Notes: a model not told the origin generated them from the letters alone. Numbered from the stretch's first letter, positions 13,601 through 24,534 are shown. The stretch is DNA of 64,000 bases from Lutraria lutraria (GCA_964023205.1 OZ026844.1:11146790-11210789), one strand, 5' to 3'. Made by a program: numbers and translations.

Positions 13601-16600
13601 GTACAATAAAAAAACAGTTCTAGTGCAAAAAAGAATGAGATGTATGTATAAATTTATTCTGGTATGATAACAACATTTCATGTTTTATGAAAATGTTTTC
13701 ATTGCCATAAAAATTAAATGATTATATTGAGATTTGCTCTTATACTATGGTGGTATCATGAGAGGCCTATTGTGTAAGATGAATAGTGTTATGTCACACC
13801 CACAAAGCCTACACCCCTTAAGTGTTAACAGAGGAATTACAGTCAAACCTGTGTTAGCAACCACCCCTGAATAAAGGCCACCATGTGATTAATGGCCATT
13901 CTTTTAAAACTACCAATGATTATTTAGAACAAAATGACCTCCGAATAAAGGCCACCTGTCAATAAAGGTCACATTTTGTCTTTCTTGAGGGTGGCCTTTG
14001 TTCACAGGTTTGATTGTTATTAAGACTTATGAAACTTCTCCTACCTTATTGTCTTATTCTTTGTTTGGTTACCCTCTTAGCAATATAAAATTAATAAATC
14101 ATTGTGTTATATTATTATTTTGGTCATCTTTTAATATATCAATGGTTATTTATATAATCAGTCATTAATAATAAATATGATGTATTGAATGATTGCATTG
14201 TATCATTGATTTATGGTTCATATTTTCAGTCTACGCAACAATATGTCATGCTGGGGACGTATGGAGGTAATCTGAAACTGGTAAATGCACAGAGTGGGGA
14301 GGTAAGCTTCATCATTTTAAGATTTATTGTTTATCTGTTTGATCAACTTAGCTTTTTGGTCATTTGTGCCTGTGTACATATTTATGATGATAATGCCATA
14401 TCTAATCAACAACACTTCCCTCATAGATTTGTTTGTTAAGGTCAAAGGGATGCATTCATAATATATTGCAGTTTGACTGATAGTATGAATAAGATTGGTC
14501 TTTAACCTATCAATTAGATTGTATTACATGTTAGTTACAGATTATTAAATAAGATTTAAAATCAAGATTTATATATAAAACATTTATTTATTACTTAAGT
14601 ACAGTCAAACCTGTGTTAGCAGCCACCTCCAAATAAAGACCACCCTGTGAAAAAAGGCATTCTTTTAACAACCGTCATCCATGTTTCAGAACAAAATAAC
14701 CTACATTTTAAGGCCACCTGTCAATAAAGATCACATTTTGTCTTACCCAAGGATGGTCTTTGTTCACAGGTTTGACTGTAGTTAAAAGTTAACTTTACTG
14801 AAGTATGTGACTTGTATTATGTATGTTTATTCATTGAATGCTGTATTGTATTTCAGGAGACTGGTAGTTTTCGTTGTCATTCTTCACCTATTACTCATTG
14901 TGAACATGCGAGGGTAAGATATCATTCGTAGAATATTACTCCCATTATATAATCATGAATTATTCATTCGAGAGATTGTCCCAAAACAAATAATAGATCA
15001 TTCTTATCATACTTGTTCAAAGTGAAGTATCAATATTTAACAATATCACGCCTCCTGCAAAATACTCTTTTGTCATTGGATGATTTGACGTCACGTGGTG
15101 ACCTTATATATCGTATATTAGGTCAACAGAATATATTAGGTCTGTAATGGAGTCATTTATATTTAAATATTGGGTCTGTAATGAAGAATTTTATTGGAAA
15201 TTATGATGAGAAAGGTAGTCTGCGTGATATAATCGTTACAGGGATAGTAACTGACCCGATACGGGATATACGGGTCTGTGGAAAACCATATCGGGACTCG
15301 ACCTTCGGTCTCGCCCCATATGGTTTTCCACAGACCCGTATATCCCGTATCGGGTCAGTTACTAACCCTGTAACTATTATTATCATAGGATTGGATAGTT
15401 CAGAAGATCCTGTTACACTGGATACATCAACTTGTCAAGTTTGAATCTTTGAATATTGATGACAAATCTGGGCACTTCTGTTGTTGAGTGGTGATGGTCT
15501 TTGTCTAGTAAACACTAGCCCTTCACCAGTATGTGTTCAAATATCACCAGGAACCTGAAAGTACACACAGGAGCTTCACAGAAAATTAGTGAATCCACTG
15601 GTGTACACTTTGGGACTAAGTCTTCCTCCACAATAAAAGTTGGAAAAGTCACCAAATGACTGTTGATGCAATGTTTAAACCACAGAGATTGCAATTCATA
15701 CAATTTTATTATTGTGGTGAAAATTGCTTGTCGTAGTGTTGTTCTTTTCACAGCATTGTAGTAAATTTTGTATTTTGCAGCATTTACATTCGAAAAAATT
15801 GGTGTAAAACGGAATTTGAACTAATTAGAGGAATAAAACATTAGTTTGTGTTTACAAATAAAAACAGTAATTATACCCCCAGATATGAAATATATGGGGG
15901 CTATATTGGATTCAAGCTTGACGGTCGGTCAGTCGGCCGGTCGGTCGGTCCGTGCGTCTGTAGACACAATTTGTCCGGAGAATTTCTCAGCAACTACTTA
16001 CAGGATTTCAATTAAACTTCACAGAAGTGATCAGTAGTAAGCCTAGTTGTGCATGCTTAAAGCATTTTTCGTTCGGATTAATTTTCACTGAGTTATGCCC
16101 CTTTGTTGTTTTTATTCAGTATATACAATAGGCAAATTTTGTCCGGACAATTTCTCAGCAATTACTCACAAGATCTCAATGAAACTTCACAGAAGTGATC
16201 AGTAGTAAGCCTAGTTGTGCATGCTTAAAGCAATTTTCGTTCGGATTAATTATCACTGAGTTATACCCCTTTGTTGTTTTTATACAGTATATACAATAGG
16301 CAAATTTTGTCCGGACAATTTCTCAGCAACTACCCACAGGATCTCAATGAAACTTCACAGAAGTGATCAGTACTAAGCCTAGCTGTGCATGCTTAAAGCA
16401 TTTTTCGTTCGGATTAATTTTCACTGAGTTATAGCCCTTTGTTGTTTTCATACAGTATATACAATAGGCAAATTTTGTCCGGACAATTTCTCAGCAACTA
16501 CTCACAGGATTTCAACAAAACTTCACAGAAGTAATAAGTAGTTAGCCTAGTTGTGCATGCTTAAAGCTTTTTTTTCATTTGGATTAATTTTCACTGAGTT

Positions 16601-19600
16601 ATAGCCCTTTGTTGTTTTCATACAGTATATACAATAGGCAAATTTTGTCCGGACAATTTCTCAGCAACTACTCACAGGATTTCAACGAAACTTCACAGAA
16701 GTAATAAGTAGTTAGCCTAGTTGTGCATGCTTAAAGCATTTTTTGTTCGGATTAATTTTCACTGAGTTATACGCCTTTGTTGTTTTTATACAGTATATAC
16801 AATAGGCAAATTTTGTCCTGACTATTTCTCATTGACTACTGCCAGGAATTCTATAAAACTTCTCAGAAGTGATAAGTAGTTAGCCTAGTTGTGCATGCAT
16901 TAAGCTTGTCTTGGTTGGTTAAATTTTCACTGAGTTATGGCCCTTTGTTGTTTTTTATACAGTGTATATACAATATCTCAGTAACTACTAATAGGAATTC
17001 AATGAAACTTCACAGAAGTTATAAACAGTTAGCCAAGTTGTGCATGCAATAACCAGGTTTTGTTTGGATTAATTTTCACTGAGTTATGGCCCTTTGTTTT
17101 ATACAATTAGGTAAATTTTGCCCGTACCATTTCTCAGCAACTATATGCAGGAATTCAGTGAAACTTCTTAGAAGTGATAAGTAGTTTGCCAAGTTGTGCA
17201 TGTCCACAATAGGTTTTGTCCAAGTAAATTATGAGTTATGACCCTTTGTTATTTTTTATATAATGTATATTTAGAAACTGGTCAGGATATATCTAAGCAA
17301 CAATTTGCAGGTATTAAAAAATGAAAATGCATTATATTTCCCTCTGTAAAATGTAACAATAACTGTGTCAAGGCCGCATCTGGGGGTATTCATCACCTTT
17401 AGTGATAGTTCTAGTTTTTATATGACTTAAACATGTACATTTTATACAGGATGGAAAGGTTGTACTTACTGCAACATCTTATGGCATAGGATATGGTTCT
17501 GCATTATGGACTTGGGGTTCTGAGACTTTAGATAATGGGTAAGTTGTGTTTTGCACTGAAATTGTACTTTGTCTTGGTCATTATTCATCGTAATGATAAC
17601 TTTACATTCGATATAGGTGCATGGAAAAGTTATGTGGGGTAGCTTGGCAGAAGCTTACGGTTAGTACTGGTTTAAGGCCTAAATGAAGTCCAGGAAAGCT
17701 GGTTAGGATATCTGCCCGCCACGATATGACTAAAATAATGTTGAAAATGGCGTAAAACACGATGAAACAAAGCATAGAAAAGCTTTCTCTCTTTTTTTCT
17801 ATAACTTTGACTCAAACTCATATTGTACAGGAAACAGCATTTAAAAATTTGCTTCCTCAAAGAGACATGCATATGGTCATTTTCATTTTGTATAAGGACA
17901 TGCAAATGTTAGATACATGTTTGTATTAGGCTCGAGCATATTTGACCGGAATGAAAATGTAAAGAACATGTGTGCAAGATATCAATGTTTAGAATAATTC
18001 TAGTGTTGATGAAAGAATATCACATTATCTTTCAGAGTTTCTAGTAATTGTAAATGAATGGGTTGTAGTTACGTTGGGATATTATTATGCCCTGTCATTC
18101 AATGAACGGTGGAAGGGCATTTAGTGTTACCCCTGTCTGTCTGTTCAAATTTTGGTTTCCGAGGGATAACTCAAGAAATATTTCATGGATTGGTTTCATA
18201 TTTTACATGAAGGTGTATGATAATGACATACAAGCCAAGTTCGATTTCCATTAAAATCCAAACATTTTCACAGGAGTTACTGCCCCTTTTTGATTTAGCT
18301 CTTAGCGGGGGCATTCATGTCCTCCGAACACATTTCTAGTTTGTCTTGAGTATTGCTGCTTAACTGTGAACCAATAATTTTTTAAGGATGACCTTAAGTA
18401 AAAATTGATATTGATTGATGATGTTTTATTGACAGATATAACTTTGAAGATCATTACATTGAGTTTAGTAGACAAGTACAGGATAGATTGATTGGTACAA
18501 AGGAAGAAACAGCTAATGTATATATATTTATTATTACTTTATTTATTAGGAATAAGTTATCTTTATAATTCCACTTGTTCTTATGGTTCCATTGTGAAAA
18601 TTCAAGTTGTATGTAAGTTCCATCGAGTCGTTAATGTATATATAATGTTCTTGAATTATTTATTGTAAAAATTCTTGCCTGATTTGTTTCAGTATGTATG
18701 ATGTGTTTGCTATAAGACTTAATGCATAATGCAACCATGAGCTCTTGAAATTGTTTTTCCTCAGTGTAAAAGTTTATGCTAACATTGATTCATATTTTTC
18801 CTCAGATATATGATGCCTCAACTGGTGAAAGATTATTAAAACTTTATGATGCTGACAAGGCTAATAATTACAAGGCAAATCGTGCAATATTTAATCCAAC
18901 AGATGACCTGGTTTTGAATGATGGTGTATTGTGGGACATTCGCTCTGGAAAAAGCATTCATAAATTTGACAAGTTTAACCAATATGTCAGCGGTGTCTTC
19001 CATCCTGTCGGGCTAGAAATTATTATCAACTCAGAAGTTGTATCCTTTGTTATAATTTAACAACTACCTGTAGGTGAAGCTAAAGAAAAAAGGATCATTT
19101 TGCTTTGGTTTCATTGTTAAGGGACACTCTGTACTAGCCCCATTTATGTTTATAGAACGTTTACTTAACCACCATGAAAACTTTCTTGTTTGTTCTTAAA
19201 ATTCATGGTCCTATTTGGCATTAAGTGTTTGTTAATTGTTTTAATCCATTCACTATTTCAAAAGGAAATTCTTAAGGATAGATCAGTTATTATCAGATGT
19301 GTTAATGAGATTTCTTTCAGAAGATGAATTTATAATTCCTTGACTCAATCTTAGTGGGATATACGTTCATTCCGTTTACTACACACTGTACCGGCCTTGG
19401 ACCAATGTCAAATTCGCTTTAATTACCTTGGAGATGTCATGTATGGTAAGTGTTATGAATTTTATATGTATACAGGAAAGCACCATGCTTGGACTCTATT
19501 ATTAAAAAAAAAATAGCAACAATTTGAACACTGCTTTCTTCTTCAACAATAATGTTTCTTGTAAAATCTTGTCTTTATTCAAGTTCTATTTTTGAATTTG

Positions 19601-22600
19601 TTAAAATTGTCCCTTTAATATCAATCAATTGTCTTCAAGTACAGTAGTTCATTTTGAGTTTTTGAACATTAGTCAAGATTCAGGAATATGCCATTGCCTT
19701 GACAACCATGTCTCTTTATGTCATACTTTGTACTATGAAACTTAATGAAACCAGGAATAAAATGACTTGGTGACTTATTTGCATGTTGTATTTTCAGCTA
19801 CACACATTGATGAAGAATTAGACAATGATACAGAGAGACACAGTCCATATGGTTCAACATTCAGAACATTTGATGCTACAAACTATGCTGCCATAGGTAT
19901 GACAATGTTGTACAGTCAATTCATCATGGACCTGCCTCCATGGTCGAGTTGTTAAGGTCGATGATTTCAAATCACTGTAACCTTTCACTGATAAAGGGTC
20001 GTGTGTTTGAACCCTGCTACCGACCATGTCTCTTAATGTGAGAAAGTAGGCAGTTGCTTACGGAGGATGGGAGTCTAGTACTGGTTCTTCCCAGGAACGA
20101 TGGTTATGTGAACTGTTTGCCTCATATGACTCTGACTGTTGAAAAGGGGCGTAATACTGTCCTGTAACCTAATATATTATTTCTTAACTCCACATTCAGT
20201 GTGTGTTACAGAAGCCTAGATGTATAACCATGTGGGCAAGAATGAAATTATTTATTAAAATCTCATTGTTGTGTAGAAAATTGAATTCTGTTGTAGTAAG
20301 ATTTTGTTCTTTGTTAAAAAATACTGATCACAGCATATTGATTGATAGTCATATATACATGTAGAAGTTTTATAGTTTATATGATAATAATATTAATGCG
20401 GTTATGTTATATTTCAGCTACTGTAGATGTGAAATCTCAAAGTATCTCAGATCTCTGTACAGATCCGATGGATTCCTTCTTAGCTGTTGTTGAGGTAAGT
20501 AATTGATATTAATAAAGTGGTTGATTACGTGGCAGTAGTTGTCTTTCTGTCATGTATTCACTATTTCAGTGCTCCAGATAGTGCGCGTACGTGCGTAATT
20601 CCCGCACAGAAATTTGCCATTTACGGCCGGCTTAAGGACTGTCATACGTACATTTACGCATATTTTGTTGCAATTTGGTAGTTGGATACGCTCAAAGTTG
20701 AGAAATATGCGCGTACATGTTTAATTTATCGACAAAGTGGAAGCATAATACAGAATTCCGCCAACGACGGGAATAATCTAATAATACATCTTACAAACGT
20801 TTGAATCGTTCAAATAAAGCGTCTAAATGCGCCGGTTGGTAGGGTATAACTCCCGTGACGTGTTTCGCCGTACTAATAACCGAAACGGCTCAGGTGATCA
20901 GTAAATTACCGAAACGGAGTTATGTACGTAATTTAATACAAGAATAAAAACGTTTTATCGAAAGTTTTTGTTAAATTTCCAAATCAAAATAATATCAATT
21001 GGCCCGAATCTTGAAGATCTTGCTATGTAGTTTTGGTTTCCACGAATATTGTTGCATTTTTCGTTTCGTTATTTAGATGATTCGGTACGTTACGGTTTCG
21101 GTAAATTTTGCAGTCAAGCTGTTGGTGAAATTGATCAAGCGTCTGTCACCGCTCGAAAAATGTCTTCTGTAGCGAGGAAAATAGATTCTTTTTGATAATT
21201 AAACAAAACTAACGACGCGAAAAAGCCGTTTTCAGTGGAGATAGTTAAGTCTATCCTGTTTCATTTTATTGACGTTGTTGTTAATAAAACTCGTAAGCAC
21301 ATTTCGTGTAAAAAAGGGACTGTTTACTTTCAAGTTTTGAAACATAGGAGTACATTTACTCCCATGTTTTTCAAGCTGGGAGTACATTTACTCTCATGTT
21401 TTCAAAACTGAGAGTACATTTACTCCCATCAAAAAAAATTATCTGGAGCACTGCTATTTGATAGATGTTTATATGAAGGGATACAATGTCTCCATATTTA
21501 TGCTCATTATGTTGTATGCCATCCAGAGCTTTTAAAAGCTCCCACCTCTGTGGTCAAGTTGTTAAGGTCACTGAATTCAAATCACTGTAACCTCTTAACA
21601 GATAGAGGGTCGTGGGTTTGAGCCCAGCTACTGACCTTGTCACTTTATGCGAGAAAATAGGCAGTTGCTTGCGGAGGATGGGAGTCAAGTACTGGTTCTT
21701 CCCTAGAATGATGGGTAGGTGAACTGTCTCGTATGACTCTGACTGTTGAAAAGGGGCGTAAAACTCAAACAAATAAACAAACAAACTTGACCTTTTATTT
21801 GTGCTTTAAATCTATATCAATCTATGTCAGATGTTTTCTTTATTCGATGTTAAATTTGATTGGATTATTTGAATGATATGGATAATATAGCATTGTTTTA
21901 CTTTACTCTGAAGATAGTTAGGAAAGTTTATTACAAACTTTGTAAATATTTTCACAGAGTCAGCAGTCCATGGATATCGCTCATGATGAGAATGTGTGCA
22001 GATTGTATGAGATTGGTAAAGTGAAAGATGAGGCTGATGACCAGGTAAGTCTTGACGGTCTAACTTATGTATGGTCAGTATGTTTTATTTTGGCTGCTAG
22101 TCTACATCTGCTGGATAGAACTTTCTTCATCAAGGATAATCTATATCCTACGAGCACCTGCATGTATGATGCTATGAGGGCTATTCAGTACAAGGATATT
22201 GTACAACATATTACTTGAATTAATTATCAAAGTTAACATAGTTTTAAAAGGCCATAGCTGTTACATTCTATATTAGTGTACTTGATCAAGAAAAAATAAG
22301 TATACATCAAGGTACTGTTAGATGGAACTATAGATTTAAATGTCAGTCTTTGAATAAGTGGGTTGTCCCCCTGTCTGAACAGATTTTTTCCTTCTTTCAA
22401 GTCTTGGGGTACAACCTGTTTAAGAGGGTTTTCTCCATAAAGTATATTGTTGGGCAACCTGTCACAAAAAATTAATTCAAAGACTGAAATGTTTCTTATC
22501 TTAAAACCTTGTATTTTATAGCTGTACAAAAGGGTGTTGTGTAATCTTTGATTTTAGTTATTTCCCATTTTACTTTCATATTGCTTGATAGTTAGTGAAC

Positions 22601-23299
22601 TATTACAAGACTTTGTTCTGTAAGTTCTATGCAAACATATTGAGGTAGATCATGTTATGTTTTTATTGACCTTCCTGAATATTTTGAAAAAATATCATTT
22701 CGACTGTTCACTAAAATTTTATTTAAATTTTTAGCAAAATGAAGAAGAGGAAGACCATGTCCCGGAAGATGATGATGATGACGACGACGATGATGATGAT
22801 GACAATCTTGATGACTTCTTGCTCAATGATGACGACGATGATGATGATGATAACGATGATGATGATGGTAATAATCAGTTTTTATCTTTCGTATGTTATT
22901 TATTTCAACAACTTTCCTGTCTTTATTATGGACATTTTTTTGGATGAAAATTATCTGATTTTATCATTTAGTGTTGTTGTTCAAGTCTGAATTATTGTTA
23001 AACATGAAAATGTATTAGTTTTTGTTGTAACATCATAGTTTACAAATACTTGAATTAACTTAACTTTTTCTTTAGGATATGACTGCACAGTAAATGATTG
23101 TACAAATAGGAAATATGTCCATTTTGTATTTTTAGATAACAGTGGTGATAATGATGATAATGATGAAAACGACAATGATGATGATGACGACGATGACGAT
23201 GATGTAATTCTATCTCTAGGAAGTGACGAAGATGATGATTCTGATGATGATGATGATTTTGATATAGATGGTGCCTTTTTTGAATTAGGAGATCTTTAA
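1..23299 (+). CDS. DCAF1: DCAF1 (VprBP), DDB1- and CUL4-associated factor 1; 5'-partial, 30 exons
   Basis: Substrate receptor of the CUL4-DDB1 ubiquitin ligase. Spliced exons: 1-58, 590-691, 1130-1288, 1638-1678, 2238-2376, 2738-2944, 3546-3715, 4304-4423, 4715-4817, 5085-5204, 5794-5947, 6194-6333, 6666-6747, 7002-7168, 7862-8248, 8694-8890, 9482-9557, 9900-9961, 10248-10311, 14230-14301, 14857-14913, 17450-17538, 18436-18517, 18806-19039, 19355-19445, 19798-19896, 20418-20494, 21958-22044, 22735-22867, 23136-23299 (TAA). All junctions are GT-AG and the reading frame stays open across all 30 exons, giving 1,243 residues. The human protein is about 1,507 residues, so roughly the first 250 lie upstream. 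Hallmarks in order: helical armadillo-like part (stretches such as [17 protein letters not shown]), LisH, Ser/Thr/Pro linker, WD40 propeller with two WDIR boxes 36 residues apart (the spacing of human R1247 and R1283), Asp-rich tail. Splice sites are inferred by eye, not from transcripts. Confidence 0.96.
1915..2164 (+). repeat. tRNA-derived SINE, family A, with target duplication
   Basis: Head resembles a class II tRNA (GGTTAAAGTC... and a B-box-like GGTTCGAGCCC at about 1990), followed by a conserved body (GAAAGTAGGCAGTTGCTTACAGAGG) and a CAAA-rich tail. Flanks CTTTGCTAAAAAAGA (1901-1914) and CTTTGCTAAAAAGA (2165-2178) form a near-perfect target duplication. DCAF1 intron. Confidence 0.75.
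3834..4086 (+). repeat. tRNA-derived SINE, family B, with perfect 14-bp target duplication
   Basis: A-box-like CACAGTGGTTAGAGCATTGG and B-box-like GTGAATTCGAACCCC head, unique body, and an AAATAAATAAATA tail. The flanks GAATCTGATGTTTA (3820-3833 and 4087-4100) are identical, so boundaries are secure and the insertion looks young. DCAF1 intron. Confidence 0.85.
6666..7168 (+). other. DCAF1: DCAF1 LisH motif, split over two exons
   Basis: Exons 6666-6747 and 7002-7168 join at a phase-1 junction inside a Gly codon. They encode a LisH helix pair (about residues 512-543 of the fragment; [20 protein letters not shown]). In human DCAF1 the LisH motif mediates self-association of the ligase receptor. 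The rest of the second exon begins a Ser/Thr/Pro-rich linker that fills exon 7862-8248 and looks disordered and poorly conserved. Confidence 0.85.
7190..7418 (+). repeat. Short Helitron-like element, DCAF1 intron
   Basis: Begins TATGCCCCCGCCATTCATAAGGGCAT, ends CACATTTCTGG followed by TT. It shares AATATTTCATGGAT and CCCCTTTTTGA with the copy at 18090. Confidence 0.55.
8395..8573. repeat. MITE with CAGTCAAACCTGTG ends, copy in DCAF1 intron
   Basis: Ends CAGTCAAAACTGTG and CACAGGTTTGACTG are terminal inverted repeats; internal ATAAAGG/GCCTTTATT segments match the other copies in inverse orientation. About 179 bp. Confidence 0.65.
9345..9445. repeat. MITE with CAGTCAAACCTGTG end, truncated
   Basis: Left end CAGTCAAACCTGTGTAAGTGG after a TA, then about 100 bp alignable to the family, with no right end. 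Confidence 0.5.
10615..10850 (+). repeat. Dispersed element with (TGTC)n, DCAF1 intron
   Basis: GGGGGCATATTGTTTTTGG, a TGTC/CTGT microsatellite at 10637-10677, TTTGTACCAAACTT, CATGACAACCTCT, AAGGTC..GTAGGTCAA, and an end AAACACATCTTGTTT. It matches 23617-23800. Confidence 0.6.
11664..11731. repeat. Short internal-deletion copy of the CAGTATAACCTCTC MITE
   Basis: Only 68 bp: CAGTGCAGCCTCCCC and GAGAGGTTGTACTG face each other, flanked by TA on both sides. DCAF1 intron 10312-14229. Confidence 0.55.
12640..12869 (+). repeat. Helitron-like fragment
   Basis: Contains AGGTCAAAGGACAAGGTCAC and ends CACATATTTCTAG followed by TT, like the other CTAG-ending elements here. The left border is not clear. 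Confidence 0.4.
13840..14016. repeat. MITE with CAGTCAAACCTGTG ends, DCAF1 intron
   Basis: Starts CAGTCAAACCTGTGTTAGC after TA and ends TTCACAGGTTTGATTG. 177 bp, same length as the next copy. The TA on the right is mutated. Confidence 0.7.
14602..14778. mobile_element. MITE with CAGTCAAACCTGTG ends and intact TA duplication
   Basis: 177 bp, flanked by TA at 14600-14601 and 14779-14780, with 14-bp terminal inverted repeats. TA target plus CAGT ends fit a non-autonomous Tc1/mariner-type element. It is 585 bp from its sister copy. Confidence 0.75.
15226..15384. repeat. Foldback element: 159-bp near-perfect hairpin
   Basis: The arms (15226-15296 and 15313-15384) are near-exact reverse complements, reading through CTGACCCGATACGGGATATA and GTCTGTGGAAAACCATAT, and the loop itself ends in GACC-TTC-GGTC. 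DCAF1 intron. Confidence 0.8.
15873..17414 (+). mobile_element. Helitron-like non-autonomous element carrying a 168-bp tandem array
   Basis: Starts near TATACCCCCAGATATG and ends with hairpin ATCAC-ctttA-GTGAT, then AGTTCTAG followed by TT, the hairpin-plus-CTRR pattern of Helitron 3' ends. Between about 15965 and 17330 lie roughly eight copies of a 168-170-bp unit (GTCCGGACAATTTCTCAGCA, then CACTGAGTTAT), increasingly diverged to the right. DCAF1 intron 14914-17449. Confidence 0.7.
17640..17775 (+). repeat. SINE family B, truncated 3' half
   Basis: Shares AGTCCAGGAAAGCT and CCACGATATGACTAAAAT with the family B copy at 3834-4086 but lacks the tRNA-like head. Confidence 0.6.
18090..18339 (+). 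repeat. Short Helitron-like element, second copy
   Basis: Same family as 7190-7418; ends GCATTCATGTCCTCCGAACACATTTCTAG followed by TTT. Confidence 0.55.
19933..20162 (+). repeat. SINE family A, DCAF1 intron copy
   Basis: Same sequence family as 1915-2164: CATGGTCGAGTTGTTAAGG head, TTTGAACCC B-box-like segment, GTAGGCAGTTGCTTACGGAGG body, ending near GAAAAGGGGCGTAA. Confidence 0.7.
20567..21453. mobile_element. 887-bp non-autonomous DNA transposon with 6-bp target duplication
   Basis: Perfect 14-bp terminal inverted repeats CAGTGCTCCAGATA, flanked by identical CTATTT (20561-20566 and 21454-21459). The interior is GC/CpG-richer than the surrounding intron, has no ORF of note, and ends in three tandem copies of a roughly 35-bp unit containing GGGAGTACATTTACTC (about 21345-21430). 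Superfamily uncertain; the CAGTG ends recall hAT, but a 6-bp duplication is short for that. Confidence 0.8.
21541..21786 (+). repeat. SINE family A, DCAF1 intron copy with CAAA tail
   Basis: TGTGGTCAAGTTGTTAAGG head, GGGTTTGAGCCC B-box-like segment, same body as the other copies, and an AAATAAACAAACAAAC tail. Confidence 0.72.
22735..23299 (+). other. DCAF1: DCAF1 poly-Asp C-terminal tail
   Basis: The last two exons (22735-22867 and 23136-23299) encode 98 residues dominated by Asp, with GAT/GAC codon tracts that look like a coding microsatellite. The human tail is acidic too but richer in Glu. After a motif like the human end (ILSL) this protein continues for about 28 more residues (another Asp run, then GAFFELGDL) before TAA at 23297-23299. 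In human DCAF1 the acidic tail contacts Merlin/NF2 and regulates the ligase; that role here is inferred. Confidence 0.85.
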
Positions 23300-23616
23300 A
23301 ATTCATATGAATATATTCAGTTGACCAATTGGTGCTAGTTTTTGCTTGATTCAGTATTGCAGATGAAGTATATAACTATTTATGGGATGTGGTTATTTGA
23401 TGATATTGCCCCGGTGAGGGTATGATTGAATGATACGTCATGTACACTGTACTTACGATCAGTACATTGAAAGTGTACAACATGGCTAATATTTCAGGGT
23501 TGATGTTTACATGAGTTATGTCATTTGTATGTTTATTTTATAACCAGCTTTCAAAGAATTCTGAAGCAGTCATTCAACATTTTGTTTTACTTGTGTTTCA
23601 TTCTTTGTGCTTTTTT

Positions 23617-23800
23617 ATGCCCCTGTATCGATAATCAGGGGCCTATTGTTTTTGACCTGTCTGTTTGTACCAAACTTTAACCTTGCCTATAAAACCTTGT
23701 CCTCATGACAACCTCTACCGGACCTGTGCATTTTAAGGTCAGTAGGTCAAAGTCACCTGTAGGGGACATTGTGTTTTACAAACACATCGTGTTTAATTTT
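23617..23800 (+). repeat. Dispersed element, second copy downstream of DCAF1
   Basis: Same blocks as 10615-10850 (GGGGCCTATTGTTTTTGACC, TTTGTACCAAACTTTAACC, CATGACAACCTCTACCGG, AAACACATCGTGTTT), without the long microsatellite. Confidence 0.6.
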
Positions 23801-23976
23801 AAAAGTTTGTCTTGTGCTTTTTTTTAAATTGATTTGACCAAGGGTAACAACTCTTATTGTGAATGAATGCTAAACTAGCAAGAGTTATCTGTAGGTTGTA
23901 TATTTATTGTATTTAACTTGATTTTGCTTAATTTGATGCGTAAATATTGAATTAATGTACATGTATTTGGTTAAAT

Positions 23977-23982
23977 AATAAA
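23977..23982 (+). terminator. Candidate DCAF1 poly(A) signal AATAAA
   Basis: First canonical AATAAA I find downstream of the DCAF1 stop, about 680 bases away in AT-rich DNA. A second canonical hexamer lies at 24286-24291. Which one is used cannot be told from sequence. Confidence 0.4.
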
Positions 23983-24534
23983 ACTACTGCATTCACTATT
24001 AGCTGTAATGTTTGAAAAAAAGATTCCTATGGTATTGTATTCCTATCTACAGGCACTTGTTAATTATACTGTATAAAAAAAACTGTCTTGGTACACTGTG
24101 CTAAAAAAATATCTCTTAAGTGAAGATTTTGCATTTTGATTAAAACCACAATTTTGGATGTTGACTTAGTGTTACATATATTTTTATGACCCATTACAAA
24201 TAGTGCTGCTCTTTCATTTATGATATATCACATTTAAGTCATAATAAAAACATAAGATGTCATTGTTATATATATTACATGTAAAAATAAACGTTATTTC
24301 ATTGTCTAAAATATTAAAATGTTGAATTATTTAGTCTTGTTCTTACATGTTAGTGATATATTTGTAGTTGATACTTAAAAATAATGGAAGTTAATATTGG
24401 AAGTGACATACATTTTTATGTTTAATACGTAATTGGCTTGGAATAGAAGATTGTTCAGAAGGATAAATAACTTCAGACTTAACATAAGTCATGTACATAG
24501 GCAACATAGGCCTTGGTCAATTTTTATTATACCC

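Larger units (their letters stand above)
9482..22044 (+). other. DCAF1: DCAF1 WD40 propeller coding exons with two DDB1-binding WDxR boxes
   Basis: Exons between these coordinates encode the beta-propeller. The first DWD/WDxR box (LWDIRSG) is near residue 992 of the fragment in exon 18806-19039. The second (WDIRSF) begins exactly at the first codon of exon 19355-19445, residue 1028. The 36-residue spacing equals that of the two arginines known to be needed for DDB1 binding in human DCAF1. Recognisable conserved stretches include [26 protein letters not shown] and TVPALDQC. A 3.9-kb intron (10312-14229) separates the exons on either side of the first propeller blades. Confidence 0.88.

Noticed and set aside
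15181..15444. Overlapping frames on both strands with almost the same peptide
   Set aside because: They are the two arms of the foldback hairpin read on opposite strands, not genes.
22739..22990. Met/Thr-rich frame overlapping the poly-Asp exon
   Set aside because: Out-of-frame reading of the GATGAT tract of DCAF1.
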